Source of the DNA: JAKJEP01 sp964580995
Lineage (GTDB): Bacteria; Planctomycetota; Phycisphaerae; Sedimentisphaerales; SM23-30
Length of the DNA stretch: 64,000 nt
Direction: 5' to 3'
Assembly: GCA_964580995.1 (NCBI GenBank)
Contig: CAZOMV010000005.1
Location: 29,472-93,471 of the forward strand
Numbering within the stretch: position 1 is the stretch's first letter; the number at the start of each line of letters is the position of its first letter. The position numbers and the translations under genes are program-made. A model generated the notes under the pieces. The model made no database searches, was not told where the DNA came from, and worked only from the letters and a program-made list of their open reading frames with translations. Shown here in pieces: positions 8,313 to 16,728 of this stretch.

Positions 8313-10022
8313 CTATGTCATTGCCGCCACTTCCACCTGCGCCGTTCGTACTACTTCTTCTAAAGTGGTTATACCATCTAAAATTTTACTTCTTCCATCT
8401 TCCAACAAGGTTCGCATACCACTGGCGATGGCGACTCGTCTGATCTTGTTGGTGGGTGCCCGATTAAAGGCCATTTCTCGTATTTCCGTATTCATCAGCA
8501 TCAACTCAAAGATTCCAAACCGGCCATGATAACCGGTATTCTGACACCGATTACAGCCGGCACCATGGTAAAATGGCTTGTTCAGGTCATCTCCCTTGAA
8601 ACCAAGAAGTTTTTGCCATTTTGGATCCGGATTGGGATCGACCGTGCGGCATTCCTTACAAATAATCCGAATCAGCCGCTGTGCCATCACTGCCTGAATG
8701 GCACTGGCAACCAAAAACGGCTTTACACCCATGTCTATTAAACGAGTTATGGCGCTGGGGGCATCATTGGTATGCAAGGTACTAAAAACCAGGTGTCCAG
8801 TCAAAGCAGCCTGAATCGCGATATCGGCAACTTCCAGGTCACGAATTTCACCCACCAGAATGATATTGGGAGCCTGACGAAGCATAGACCGCAAAATAGC
8901 AGAAAAAGTAAGTCCGATATCCGCCCGAACCTGGCACTGGTTCATTCCTGTGAAATTATATTCAACAGGATCCTCAGCCGTAATGATCTTTTTATCCGGA
9001 CGGTTCAATTCCTGCAGAGCGGCATAAAGGGTAGTGGTCTTACCGGAACCGGTAGGTCCGGTAACCAGGAAAATACCGTTTGGTCTTTTGATGATTCGCT
9101 GAAACTTCTGGTAATCTTCCTCATAAAATCCCAACGCCCGAACGCCGATACGGACCGAATCGGGTCGCAAAATACGTAATACCATGCTCTCACCATGGTA
9201 GCCAGGTAAGGCACTGACACGAAAATCAATATCCCCACCCCCGACATTCTTTTTAATACGGCCATCCTGGGGAACGCGTTTTTCAGCAATATCCATCCCC
9301 GCCAAAATCTTAAGTCTTGTCAGAACAACAGATTGCAATTGTTTTGGAATATTGTCCCGCTGCACGCAAACACCATCGATCCGATACCGTACCCGGACAC
9401 GGTCCGTCATTGGTTCAATATGGATATCCGAAGCCCGTAACTTACAGGCTTCATCGATAATTTTATTGATCAGCCTGACCACCGGGGCGGATTCGTCATC
9501 CATATCACTGTTGGCAATGGAATCGACATCAATAGAAGCATCTATGGAGCTATGAAGCTCACCAACGGTGGCATCCAGCGAAGACCCGATTTTATCCATA
9601 AACGTATCGATATAACGCTTGATTTTACTCTTGGAAGCCAAGGCACATTCCAGCTCGGAATTGAGGCGAAAACGTAAGAGGTCCATCGTATCCAGATCGA
9701 GAGGATCGTGTATAATAATCTTCAATCGGCCATTTTCTCGGCCCATCGGCAAAACCAGATGACGACGAATCAATTCATCCGGCATTAATTCCAGGGCCGC
9801 CAAGTCGATAACATGGTGGTCCAGATCAACATACTCCAGGTCAAACTGCGTTGCCATCGCTTTGGTAACTTGCTCTTCGTTGACAAGCCCCATTTCCACC
9901 AGGGCTTCTCCGAGTCGGCGGTTGGTTTTCTGAGCATGGACCACCGCTTTTTCAATTTGCATTTTGTCCAGGAGGCCCCAGGCGATCAAAATATCACCCA
10001 GTTTTTTCCGTTTTCTTGCCAT
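8313..10022 (-). CDS. PilB/GspE-type assembly ATPase (second), operon-leading gene
   Basis: 569 aa. N-terminal T2SSE_N-type region (LGDILIAWGLL..ALVEMGLV), then ATPase core with Walker A GPTGSGKTTT (Lys328), Asp box APNIILVGEIRD, His box STLHTNDAPS and zinc cysteines CKEC/CNRC. Its Asp box reads RQAPN instead of RQDPD, a small deviation from the neighbouring ATPase. First gene of the pilus operon; AGGAG 9 nt upstream of the ATG. A promoter at 10303-10330 would give it a leader of about 270 nt. Confidence 0.94.
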   Translation of the reverse strand: MARKRKKLGDILIAWGLLDKMQIEKAVVHAQKTNRRLGEALVEMGLVNEEQVTKAMATQFDLEYVDLDHHVIDLAALELMPDELIRRHLVLPMGRENGRLKIIIHDPLDLDTMDLLRFRLNSELECALASKSKIKRYIDTFMDKIGSSLDATVGELHSSIDASIDVDSIANSDMDDESAPVVRLINKIIDEACKLRASDIHIEPMTDRVRVRYRIDGVCVQRDNIPKQLQSVVLTRLKILAGMDIAEKRVPQDGRIKKNVGGGDIDFRVSALPGYHGESMVLRILRPDSVRIGVRALGFYEEDYQKFQRIIKRPNGIFLVTGPTGSGKTTTLYAALQELNRPDKKIITAEDPVEYNFTGMNQCQVRADIGLTFSAILRSMLRQAPNIILVGEIRDLEVADIAIQAALTGHLVFSTLHTNDAPSAITRLIDMGVKPFLVASAIQAVMAQRLIRIICKECRTVDPNPDPKWQKLLGFKGDDLNKPFYHGAGCNRCQNTGYHGRFGIFELMLMNTEIREMAFNRAPTNKIRRVAIASGMRTLLEDGRSKILDGITTLEEVVRTAQVEVAAMT

Positions 10023-10300
10023 ATAAGGCTCCTGTCAAAGCAGAAATTCTTCCGCAGGAAAGCGTTATATCTGTCCTATATAACGCAATTTACATTATTT
10101 CAAGCCCAACAACATTTTCAAACCATATCTCTTGCTTCTCATGCCATATTTCAGCCGTAATAACGTAAGTCCAATTATATCAATGGTTAATAACGGCGGC
10201 ATGCAGTTATTTTTTACCCGTCCCAGGCATGATCTCGCGACCTTGCGAGCCGACTATGCGGGAAGGCCTAACAAATCTTTCTATTTACCTACTAATCTAT
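10023..10300 (-). ncRNA. Long structured 5' leader of the pilus operon (candidate)
   Basis: No gene seen here. In minus orientation the leader contains a nested stem: outer CCC-GCAT/ATGC-CT-GGG and inner CTCGC/GCGAG (about 10222-10263), followed by an AATAAC/GTTATT hairpin (about 10183-10216) and then about 150 nt of A/T-richer sequence up to the ribosome site. It does not match the c-di-GMP-I consensus or another riboswitch I know. It may be a regulatory leader; function unknown. Confidence 0.35.
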
Positions 10301-10302
10301 AT

Positions 10303-10330
10303 TTTATATAAATCCACCCTGTTTCGTCAA
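10303..10330 (-). promoter_or_regulatory. Sigma-70-type promoter for the pilus operon
   Basis: Minus strand: TTGACG (10330-10325), 16-nt spacer, TATAAA (10308-10303). Five of six matches in each hexamer. Transcription would begin near 10296 and read into the second PilB-like ATPase. Confidence 0.6.
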
Positions 10331-10380
10331 GACAAAAGGCTGCGGAAGTAGCAGATAGCAAGTTGGACAAGATTGTACTT

Positions 10381-11655
10381 TCACGGGGCCAAAAGCATCG
10401 GGAGGTTTCCCCCGGCTTTTTTGACATATTGGATCAAAGATCCGTGACAGGCAATATCACCCGGTTGCCAAATCCTTTCTAAAACCTCCTCAATAGAAAG
10501 ATCCTCAATGGATTGACCGGGATCAGGCAGGAGGTTTTCGGGCAGTTTGTATTCCCCGGCATGTTTTCCCAAATATGCCAGTGCCGCAGCGGCACCCAGC
10601 GCCATATTCAAAGGCTCGATTCCCTGCTGGAGAACCACGTTCATCGTACCAAAAATACGATCGTTTAAGCCCAGTTTGCGCAACGGATCTCGAGCGGCAC
10701 GCTCGATCGTATCATCCAAAAAGGGATTGGTCATTCGCCGCAAAAGATCTTCCGCAAAAGCGGTATAACCCGCCTTCGTGAAAAGGGGATCGCCCAGATG
10801 GGAGTATTTTTTCACTAAAGCAGCGCCGGACTCTCGTAAAAAGGCATCTGCAGCAATTTGCATGATTTTCGAATCGCTTTTTAACTCCCCCATTTTCGTA
10901 TAGCCTTTCAGGGCGCCTAAATACGCTAACAAAGCATGAATCGCATTGTGGCCGTACAGTTTGGCTTCCTCGAAGGGGAGCAGGTCTTCCTTTTCGAGAA
11001 ACACTTCGATGCCGGGCCGGAAATCCGGCAGGTGAGATTGGGTAACCAGAATCTTATTGAATTCTTCCACCAGAAACGCACGATCGATCCCCGGCGCCAT
11101 AGGTTTCAAATCCTTTTGGGCGATTTCCTGTGGGTTGGTCACGACCTGGCTCATTTTCCCGATCACGGTATTGATAAACTGAAAATGCACAGTCGGCTCG
11201 GAAGTGATTTTCTTTTTGACCTGTTCCTCCAGAATCTCGGCGGCATGATTATTATTTTCAGCCGCATAGATCAGGGCAGACTTTGCCGTGGAGTTTTGCA
11301 GACCGGCAGCGATCAGGGAAGCGACACTATTCCGGCCCGCATCATAAAAAGAAACCGAAGGCAGAGAGGTTACCATCTCGCTGGATTGGCAAAGGGCTTC
11401 CAACAAAATTTTTCGGTCTTGCTCGTCATTCGGATTATAGATTTCAATTCCATCGATGCGAACCACTTCCACGCCGTCGGCCTGGGCAATATTGACAAAA
11501 TAGCTGCCCTGATTGGCCCGCACCGCCTGCACCAGTTTCGCATCAATTTCGGCGATGACGATCCGGGAAAAATTGCCGCTTTGAAAGGCTTCGTGCACAA
11601 AAAGCCCCGCCTGGATCGGGCCGAACCCGAATCCGGTCAGTACATGATTCTTCAT
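10381..11655 (-). CDS. Mannitol-1-phosphate 5-dehydrogenase-like polyol dehydrogenase
   Basis: 424 aa. N-terminal nucleotide-binding start is TGFGFGPIQAGLF; the C-terminal half matches the polyol-specific long-chain dehydrogenase fold, with the catalytic pattern K-x4-N-x2-H in KLYGHNAIH (Lys232, Asn237, His240) and the family phrase ESGAALVKKY..NPFLDDTIERAARDPLRKL, very like bacterial MtlD. Expected to oxidise a sugar-alcohol phosphate to a ketose phosphate with NAD, in the cytoplasm. Last gene of the leftward arm of the glycoside locus, 13 bp after the MDR gene. The N-terminus diverges from MtlD, so substrate is uncertain. Confidence 0.8.
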   Translation of the reverse strand: MKNHVLTGFGFGPIQAGLFVHEAFQSGNFSRIVIAEIDAKLVQAVRANQGSYFVNIAQADGVEVVRIDGIEIYNPNDEQDRKILLEALCQSSEMVTSLPSVSFYDAGRNSVASLIAAGLQNSTAKSALIYAAENNNHAAEILEEQVKKKITSEPTVHFQFINTVIGKMSQVVTNPQEIAQKDLKPMAPGIDRAFLVEEFNKILVTQSHLPDFRPGIEVFLEKEDLLPFEEAKLYGHNAIHALLAYLGALKGYTKMGELKSDSKIMQIAADAFLRESGAALVKKYSHLGDPLFTKAGYTAFAEDLLRRMTNPFLDDTIERAARDPLRKLGLNDRIFGTMNVVLQQGIEPLNMALGAAAALAYLGKHAGEYKLPENLLPDPGQSIEDLSIEEVLERIWQPGDIACHGSLIQYVKKAGGNLPMLLAP

Positions 11656-11668
11656 AGCTTATTCCTGC

Positions 11669-12952
11669 TCAGCCCAAATGCTGATTTAAAAAGGTTATTT
11701 CCTGCTGCCGGTCCCAATATTCAACGTTTTGCAAAGGGGTAGGCTTACAATGGGGATACAGGATCGCTTTGCCGTCGATTTTCGTTTCTTTGATCATTTT
11801 GAGAACATCGATGGCGTTATCCAGCGAACCGACCGCGGCAACATAATTACCGGGATCAATATCATTCTCCGCAATCGCAGCCAGCGTGGCGGTCATATCA
11901 TAGGGAGTGCCGCCGCTGGAACCGACAATTTTGATTTCATGATAATGGACCGCCAGGGCATCCAGTTGCAAAAGGTGTTTGCCTTTCGGCAGCCCGCCGA
12001 ACAGATTGGCCACCCCCCCATCGGCCAGCAGACCCAGGGCGTGCTGCTGCACGGGATTAACCCCCACCGCCAGGACGATATCATCCGCCCCCCGGCCGCC
12101 GGATTCAGCCTGGATCGCCGCTTCGAGTTTGTCAGGCGAGAGACAAAGAAGTTTACAATTTTTGGACCGGGCTTTCGGCCTGATATTTTTAACCGTACGT
12201 TCCAGCCGTTCCTGCACCAGATCAGAAACTATGAGAACCCGGGGTTGGAACCGAAGGGCCAGCTCCGCGTGCATCCGGCCCATCGCCCCGGCCCCGATCA
12301 CCACCGCGACGCCGCCGGGCAGAAATCCCAATTGCGGTTTTCGTTCCGCATGGGGGTTTTCCTTGATAATATGATAGTTCCGCTGCTGGGCGGAGTAAAT
12401 GCAGCTAATGGGTTCCGCCATCGAAACCGCAAAATACGGCATTCCTTCTTCCGGCAAAGGCAACAGGCACTGCGCCCGCAGCACCTCCTCCTGCACCCGG
12501 ATATACTGGGCCAGATGCCCGCCCAGCGTATAACCGACCGCACATTTGTGCATGGTTTGCCCCTGATTTTTATACCGTTCTCGATACAGAATGGGATCGG
12601 AATCCACCGCCGGCTGAATGGCAAACCGCTGGCCAATACGGTATTGATCCTTCAGATGTTCCCCCACCTTCACGATGGTGATCGCGCCTTCATCGCCAAG
12701 AACGACAGGCCATTTTTTCATATCCCAGCCGTTAATGAAAGTGTGTTCGGATCCCTGATCGATCAGTTTGAGGATGCTGGTGCAGACCCCGGCGGCATCC
12801 ACCCGCGCCAGAAGCTGATCCGGCCCGATCGCGGGGACGGGAATTTCCGCAACGGCCAGACTGTCAAAGCCGCTGCCGCAGGCAATCACGGCCTGCATGG
12901 TTGTCGGAATAGACCGGCCGGTAAGCCGGACAAAGTCATCATATCGGGTCAT
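11669..12952 (-). CDS. Zinc-type MDR dehydrogenase, L-sorbose-1-phosphate-reductase-like
   Basis: 427 aa. Medium-chain dehydrogenase layout: GroES-like N-terminal domain, Rossmann motif VVIGAGAMGRMHAEL, and C-terminal phrases (VGSSGGTPYDMTATL, KIDGKAILYPH) that resemble SorE-type sorbose-1-phosphate reductases. Catalytic-zinc Cys57 is kept, but the usual Gly-His-Glu is Gly-Asp-Glu (Asp87, Glu88), and the structural zinc Cys lobe is absent. Likely interconverts a ketose phosphate and a hexitol phosphate. Neighbours are an MtlD-like dehydrogenase and a PfkB kinase, giving a plausible polyol-phosphate module. AGGAG precedes the ATG. Confidence 0.78.
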   Translation of the reverse strand: MTRYDDFVRLTGRSIPTTMQAVIACGSGFDSLAVAEIPVPAIGPDQLLARVDAAGVCTSILKLIDQGSEHTFINGWDMKKWPVVLGDEGAITIVKVGEHLKDQYRIGQRFAIQPAVDSDPILYRERYKNQGQTMHKCAVGYTLGGHLAQYIRVQEEVLRAQCLLPLPEEGMPYFAVSMAEPISCIYSAQQRNYHIIKENPHAERKPQLGFLPGGVAVVIGAGAMGRMHAELALRFQPRVLIVSDLVQERLERTVKNIRPKARSKNCKLLCLSPDKLEAAIQAESGGRGADDIVLAVGVNPVQQHALGLLADGGVANLFGGLPKGKHLLQLDALAVHYHEIKIVGSSGGTPYDMTATLAAIAENDIDPGNYVAAVGSLDNAIDVLKMIKETKIDGKAILYPHCKPTPLQNVEYWDRQQEITFLNQHLG

Positions 12953-12974
12953 AAAGCGAACTCCTGTAGAATTT

Positions 12975-14171
12975 TCAAATCGATCCTGTTAATTCATCGA
13001 AACTGTTAAAGGTTTTAGGGGAGCGAATCAAACGGAGCATTTTCTCATACGGCTGAATATGGTTATAGCGAGCCTGCAGAGGGGCCTTGATATACAGGGA
13101 GGCAAACAGATTGCCCATTTGAATGGCTTCGGCGAAGTCCATCCGGCCGGTTTTGAAAGCTTCGATATTCCGGGCGACATAGGTAATCAGGCCGGCGCGA
13201 AACGAATCTCCGGCCCCCACCAGGTCGATCACCTCTCCCATCAGGAACCGGGACCGGACTTTGCGGGGCGCAGGGCCGGTCCCATCCGGCAGACGGTGTT
13301 TTTCGTAGGCACCATCCCTCACCGTGACTCCCAAAAAGCGGGTACGGTTATCCTGGCTCCAGAATCGATCGGCCGCAAATTCAAGGAATTGCTTGATAGC
13401 ATCCTCCGCATGCCCATTGGCTCTTTGCCCGGCCCGGCCCAAGGTATTCTGGATCATTTGCGCCTCATCCGTGGAAGTAAAAAAGATATCCAGATGCGGC
13501 AGCAGCGGCTCCAGCAGCTTGTATTCGGGAACCGATGCCCCTGACTGAATCAGTTTCTCCGGATCCCGGGTCAGGGTGTGGCTGTCCGCTATCGTCACGA
13601 TCCCTCTGTTTTTACACCACCGCATAAACTCCGCCAGGTCTTTCCCTTCATTAGCGTCCCCTTTATCAGACAGCCCCGAATACATATAATACACAATGCG
13701 GGGATTCAGTTTCTCGACCGATTCTTTATAACCGGCAAAATCAATATCGTCATTGGCGTTGGGAAAGTAGGCAATCCCGCCCCGTTCCGTATGCCCCTTG
13801 TCATACACAAAAGTAATCCCGGTCCCCAGCGTCGGATGAATCCGGGTTTGGGACATATCAACATGATTGGCCGTCATGGCATCATAAAACATTCTCCCCG
13901 GGGCATCCAGCCCGCCAAAATCCCCTTTCCCCAGGTTCACCGCCACCGCCGCCTGCAAACCGGCCCGGGCCACCAGCGGAGCGGTATTGCCCGGCCCGCC
14001 GGCGGTAGCCATCCCCTGATCGATCCAGTCCCGATACTGCTGCTGGGTATAGCCCGGCATATCCTGGGTCTTACACTTGGCCAGGCCGCCGGGACCGGCC
14101 AGTTCTTCGGTGAACTTGAATTCACTGCTGCGAAAATCCGCCACCGCGGTATTGAAAATCAAAATATCCAT
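12975..14171 (-). CDS. PfkB-family (ribokinase-like) carbohydrate kinase
   Basis: 398 aa from ATG 14171, preceded by GAGGTG with a 6-nt gap; a GTG at 14180 would add three residues. The C-terminal signature DLVGAGDSFRAGL supplies the catalytic Asp and anion hole of PfkB kinases. An early acidic region and the GGPGNTAPLVARAG segment fit the substrate-binding part. Phosphorylates a sugar or sugar derivative with ATP; substrate unknown. It lies between the GH38 gene and the two polyol dehydrogenases, so it probably acts on a released monosaccharide or a derivative. Longer than ribokinase by about 90 residues. Confidence 0.85.
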   Translation of the reverse strand: MDILIFNTAVADFRSSEFKFTEELAGPGGLAKCKTQDMPGYTQQQYRDWIDQGMATAGGPGNTAPLVARAGLQAAVAVNLGKGDFGGLDAPGRMFYDAMTANHVDMSQTRIHPTLGTGITFVYDKGHTERGGIAYFPNANDDIDFAGYKESVEKLNPRIVYYMYSGLSDKGDANEGKDLAEFMRWCKNRGIVTIADSHTLTRDPEKLIQSGASVPEYKLLEPLLPHLDIFFTSTDEAQMIQNTLGRAGQRANGHAEDAIKQFLEFAADRFWSQDNRTRFLGVTVRDGAYEKHRLPDGTGPAPRKVRSRFLMGEVIDLVGAGDSFRAGLITYVARNIEAFKTGRMDFAEAIQMGNLFASLYIKAPLQARYNHIQPYEKMLRLIRSPKTFNSFDELTGSI

Positions 14172-14201
14172 GCCAGACACCTCATATTGGATGAAACAAA
14201 T

Positions 14202-16697
14202 CTATTTTTCCAACAAATTAGTCTGGGTAATTGTACCGGCGGCAGGATTCACTTTCAAGGTTTTGATTTCATAAGGACCAAAGTCCACCTTTTTACTTTT
14301 CCTGACCAGCGGCAATCGCAAAACCGTAGACCGTTTTTTCCCCGTCGTTTCATGCAGCCGGATCACCATCTGCCGGCCCTGCTCCGATTGTTTCACCACG
14401 CTGACTTGGATCGCAGGATCGTCAACCAGTGCCAGCGGCCTGGGGTGGATCCCGCTGCCGTCCGGGAAAAAGGACAGCGCAAAGGGTTTTTCATTCCTGG
14501 CCTGGGCCTCGAAGGATACCTTTTCCAGCCGCCGGTCCTGGCGGCCGGCGTTGAGGTAAAAGCGGAAAATATGCTCCCCCTGGTCCATCCGCGGCACAAA
14601 ATGATCCTGCGGCGCCCAGGGCCGCTCGCCCACCGGCCCACAGGAATAGGCCGGCGAACGCAGCAGCGTCAGCCGGATCGCCGACGGCGTAAAATCAAAG
14701 GAATACGTGCTTTCATTGATGCAGGTCAAGGCAATCTTTCTCTTGCGATCCACCGCGGCTACCCACTTCTGCGCGGCAATCTCGCCGCCGTCACTGGGGA
14801 ACTCTTCCACTCCATAGGCAACCTGCCCCAGGTATTTCCACCCGGCATCTTGCAGGGGAATCGCCAGCTTCAGCATCTGGTCTTTCTGCTGCCAGAAAAC
14901 CCGGGTCTCGATGCCAACCTCCGTACCGTCCTTCGGCAGAATATACCGCTGGCAGACAAACGAATGCTCATACCCAAACAGCGCCTCGATCACACTGCGC
15001 ACCGGGCCGTCTTCCACCACCCGGACGGCATCGATCTTGCCCTGCCCGCCGGCAAACTGCCCCGCCGCCCCCGGGTCCAGCAGCTTAAATCGCCCTGCCG
15101 CCTTATTATAATTCTTGGTATCCATCCCCCAGGAATCCTCGTTGTCCTGCATGACATACAAGCCAAAGGCGTCCTTTTGGCAGTAGTTGATTCCCTCCAC
15201 GCGGAAGGTATCAATCCGCCCGGTTCGGGTGTTAATTACAACCTCCAACTGTTTGGTTTTAAAACGAATTTTTCCATTCCGCCCCTTTAACACCGGAGGC
15301 TTCCTGGCCGGCAGCACCTTCATCCGGCAATCAAACCGGCTCATCTGCCCCGCCTCCAGCTCCGCCGCAAACACCACCCGTTTCCGCCAATCGACTTTGT
15401 GGAGACTGCTGGCCTCATGCTCCACCTGCGACGGCAGCGGCTGACCATTCTGGTAAACCACCACATCGGTAAACTGGTCCCAGAATTTCGCATCCGCCAG
15501 ATTAAACTCGCACTCCACCTGCTGCCGTACTTTATAGGAATGCGGATTATACACCAGAATCGGAATCTCGCCCTCTTTGGCCTGTTTCTGCCCGCTCGAC
15601 AGCTTCAAAAATGCCTCCATCTTGACCCGCGAAAGAATCGTTAAGCCATGCGCTATGGTCTGGAGGCAATCCTGCTCCACCGGCGGAATGGAACTACCCG
15701 GCAGAATATCGTGAAATTCCACAAACAGCAAATCCTTCAGCGCCTCTTCCAATTCCGTTTGGGGGTATTTCATCAAACCCTGGAATGCCGCCGCTGAAAC
15801 CATCTTCTCTGTAAGAAAACACTCGTTCTCCAGTTGCCGGAACTGCTTCTTCAACCGCGCCATCGAGGAATAACACCCCGTCGCCCAGCGATTCAGGCTT
15901 TTGGCCACCCGCGGCAGGGTAGGCGCCGTCCGCTTCAGTTCCTGAAAATACGCCTGCGGCGTCGAATGTCGAATCCCCGCTTCCGGCCGCTGCTTGATCA
16001 ACCGGGCAATATCTCGCAGATCCTTGCGCGATGCCCCCCCGCCATGATTGCCCACTCCCCAGGGAATCAAAAGATTCATCGACCCTTCATGCCCGTCGAT
16101 CCAGCGTTCGATTTTCTCCGTCGCTTTGCCCAGCGGACTGTTATACAGCTCATGGTTAAAACTAAACCGGTGGGCGAGAATCTCACTGCCGTCAAATCCG
16201 ACCCATACGAAATCCTTCGCCGGCAGTTCACAATCCCGCTGATACGGCCGGCCGCACAGATACGAATCATACCCGGCCCGCGCCATAATCTGCACCAAAC
16301 CCCGGCTATGGCCGAACGGATCAAAATTGATCGCCGTCTTTACATCGACTCCGAATTTCTCTTTAAAGTAGGTTTTCCCGATCAGGATTTGCCGCACAAA
16401 CGATTCCCCAGACGGCATGTTGCAATCCGGCTGCAAATACCAGCCGCCCATGATATTCCACCGCTTCTGCCGGACCAGTTTCTGAATCTTCCGAAACAGC
16501 GGCAGATCATGCTTCTCAATCCATTCATATAATAGCGACTCATTGTGATTGAAAACAAAGCCGTCAAATTCCTCACAAAACCGCGCCGCCGTCCGGAACG
16601 TCGAAATCGTTTCCGCCAGCCCTTCCTGCCACTGCCACAACCAAACCGGATCCAGGTGCGCATTACATACCAGAAATACATTTTTTTTTAACATCAT
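14202..16697 (-). CDS. GH38 alpha-mannosidase family protein (831 aa)
   Basis: N-terminal zinc motif NAHLDPVW (His14, Asp16) and nucleophile block NFDPFGHSRG (Asp126) identify GH38; the later HDILPGSSIPP carries the third zinc-ligand region. A large beta-sandwich C-terminal domain follows. No signal peptide, so cytoplasmic. Retaining, zinc-dependent cleavage of terminal alpha-mannosyl units is expected. No long N-terminal extension, unlike the 1002-aa paralogue at 25460. It follows the GH36 gene by about 30 bp and precedes a kinase. AAGGA stands 7 nt before the first ATG. Substrate could be an oligomannoside or mannosylglycerate-like compound. Confidence 0.9.
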   Translation of the reverse strand: MMLKKNVFLVCNAHLDPVWLWQWQEGLAETISTFRTAARFCEEFDGFVFNHNESLLYEWIEKHDLPLFRKIQKLVRQKRWNIMGGWYLQPDCNMPSGESFVRQILIGKTYFKEKFGVDVKTAINFDPFGHSRGLVQIMARAGYDSYLCGRPYQRDCELPAKDFVWVGFDGSEILAHRFSFNHELYNSPLGKATEKIERWIDGHEGSMNLLIPWGVGNHGGGASRKDLRDIARLIKQRPEAGIRHSTPQAYFQELKRTAPTLPRVAKSLNRWATGCYSSMARLKKQFRQLENECFLTEKMVSAAAFQGLMKYPQTELEEALKDLLFVEFHDILPGSSIPPVEQDCLQTIAHGLTILSRVKMEAFLKLSSGQKQAKEGEIPILVYNPHSYKVRQQVECEFNLADAKFWDQFTDVVVYQNGQPLPSQVEHEASSLHKVDWRKRVVFAAELEAGQMSRFDCRMKVLPARKPPVLKGRNGKIRFKTKQLEVVINTRTGRIDTFRVEGINYCQKDAFGLYVMQDNEDSWGMDTKNYNKAAGRFKLLDPGAAGQFAGGQGKIDAVRVVEDGPVRSVIEALFGYEHSFVCQRYILPKDGTEVGIETRVFWQQKDQMLKLAIPLQDAGWKYLGQVAYGVEEFPSDGGEIAAQKWVAAVDRKRKIALTCINESTYSFDFTPSAIRLTLLRSPAYSCGPVGERPWAPQDHFVPRMDQGEHIFRFYLNAGRQDRRLEKVSFEAQARNEKPFALSFFPDGSGIHPRPLALVDDPAIQVSVVKQSEQGRQMVIRLHETTGKKRSTVLRLPLVRKSKKVDFGPYEIKTLKVNPAAGTITQTNLLEK

Positions 16698-16728
16698 TGA
16701 GAATCCTTAAAATAGTAATGAATAAAAA

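Noticed and set aside
10183..10300. c-di-GMP-I riboswitch or SRP RNA in the pilus leader
   Set aside because: The conserved GGGCAAACC and GACGCAAAGC blocks of c-di-GMP-I and the GGTCAGG/GGAAGGAAGCAGCC-type core of SRP RNA are not present.
13578..15290. Open frame of 570 codons on the plus strand
   Set aside because: Antisense to the kinase and GH38 genes; His/Pro/Arg-rich translation typical of a shadow frame; no signals.
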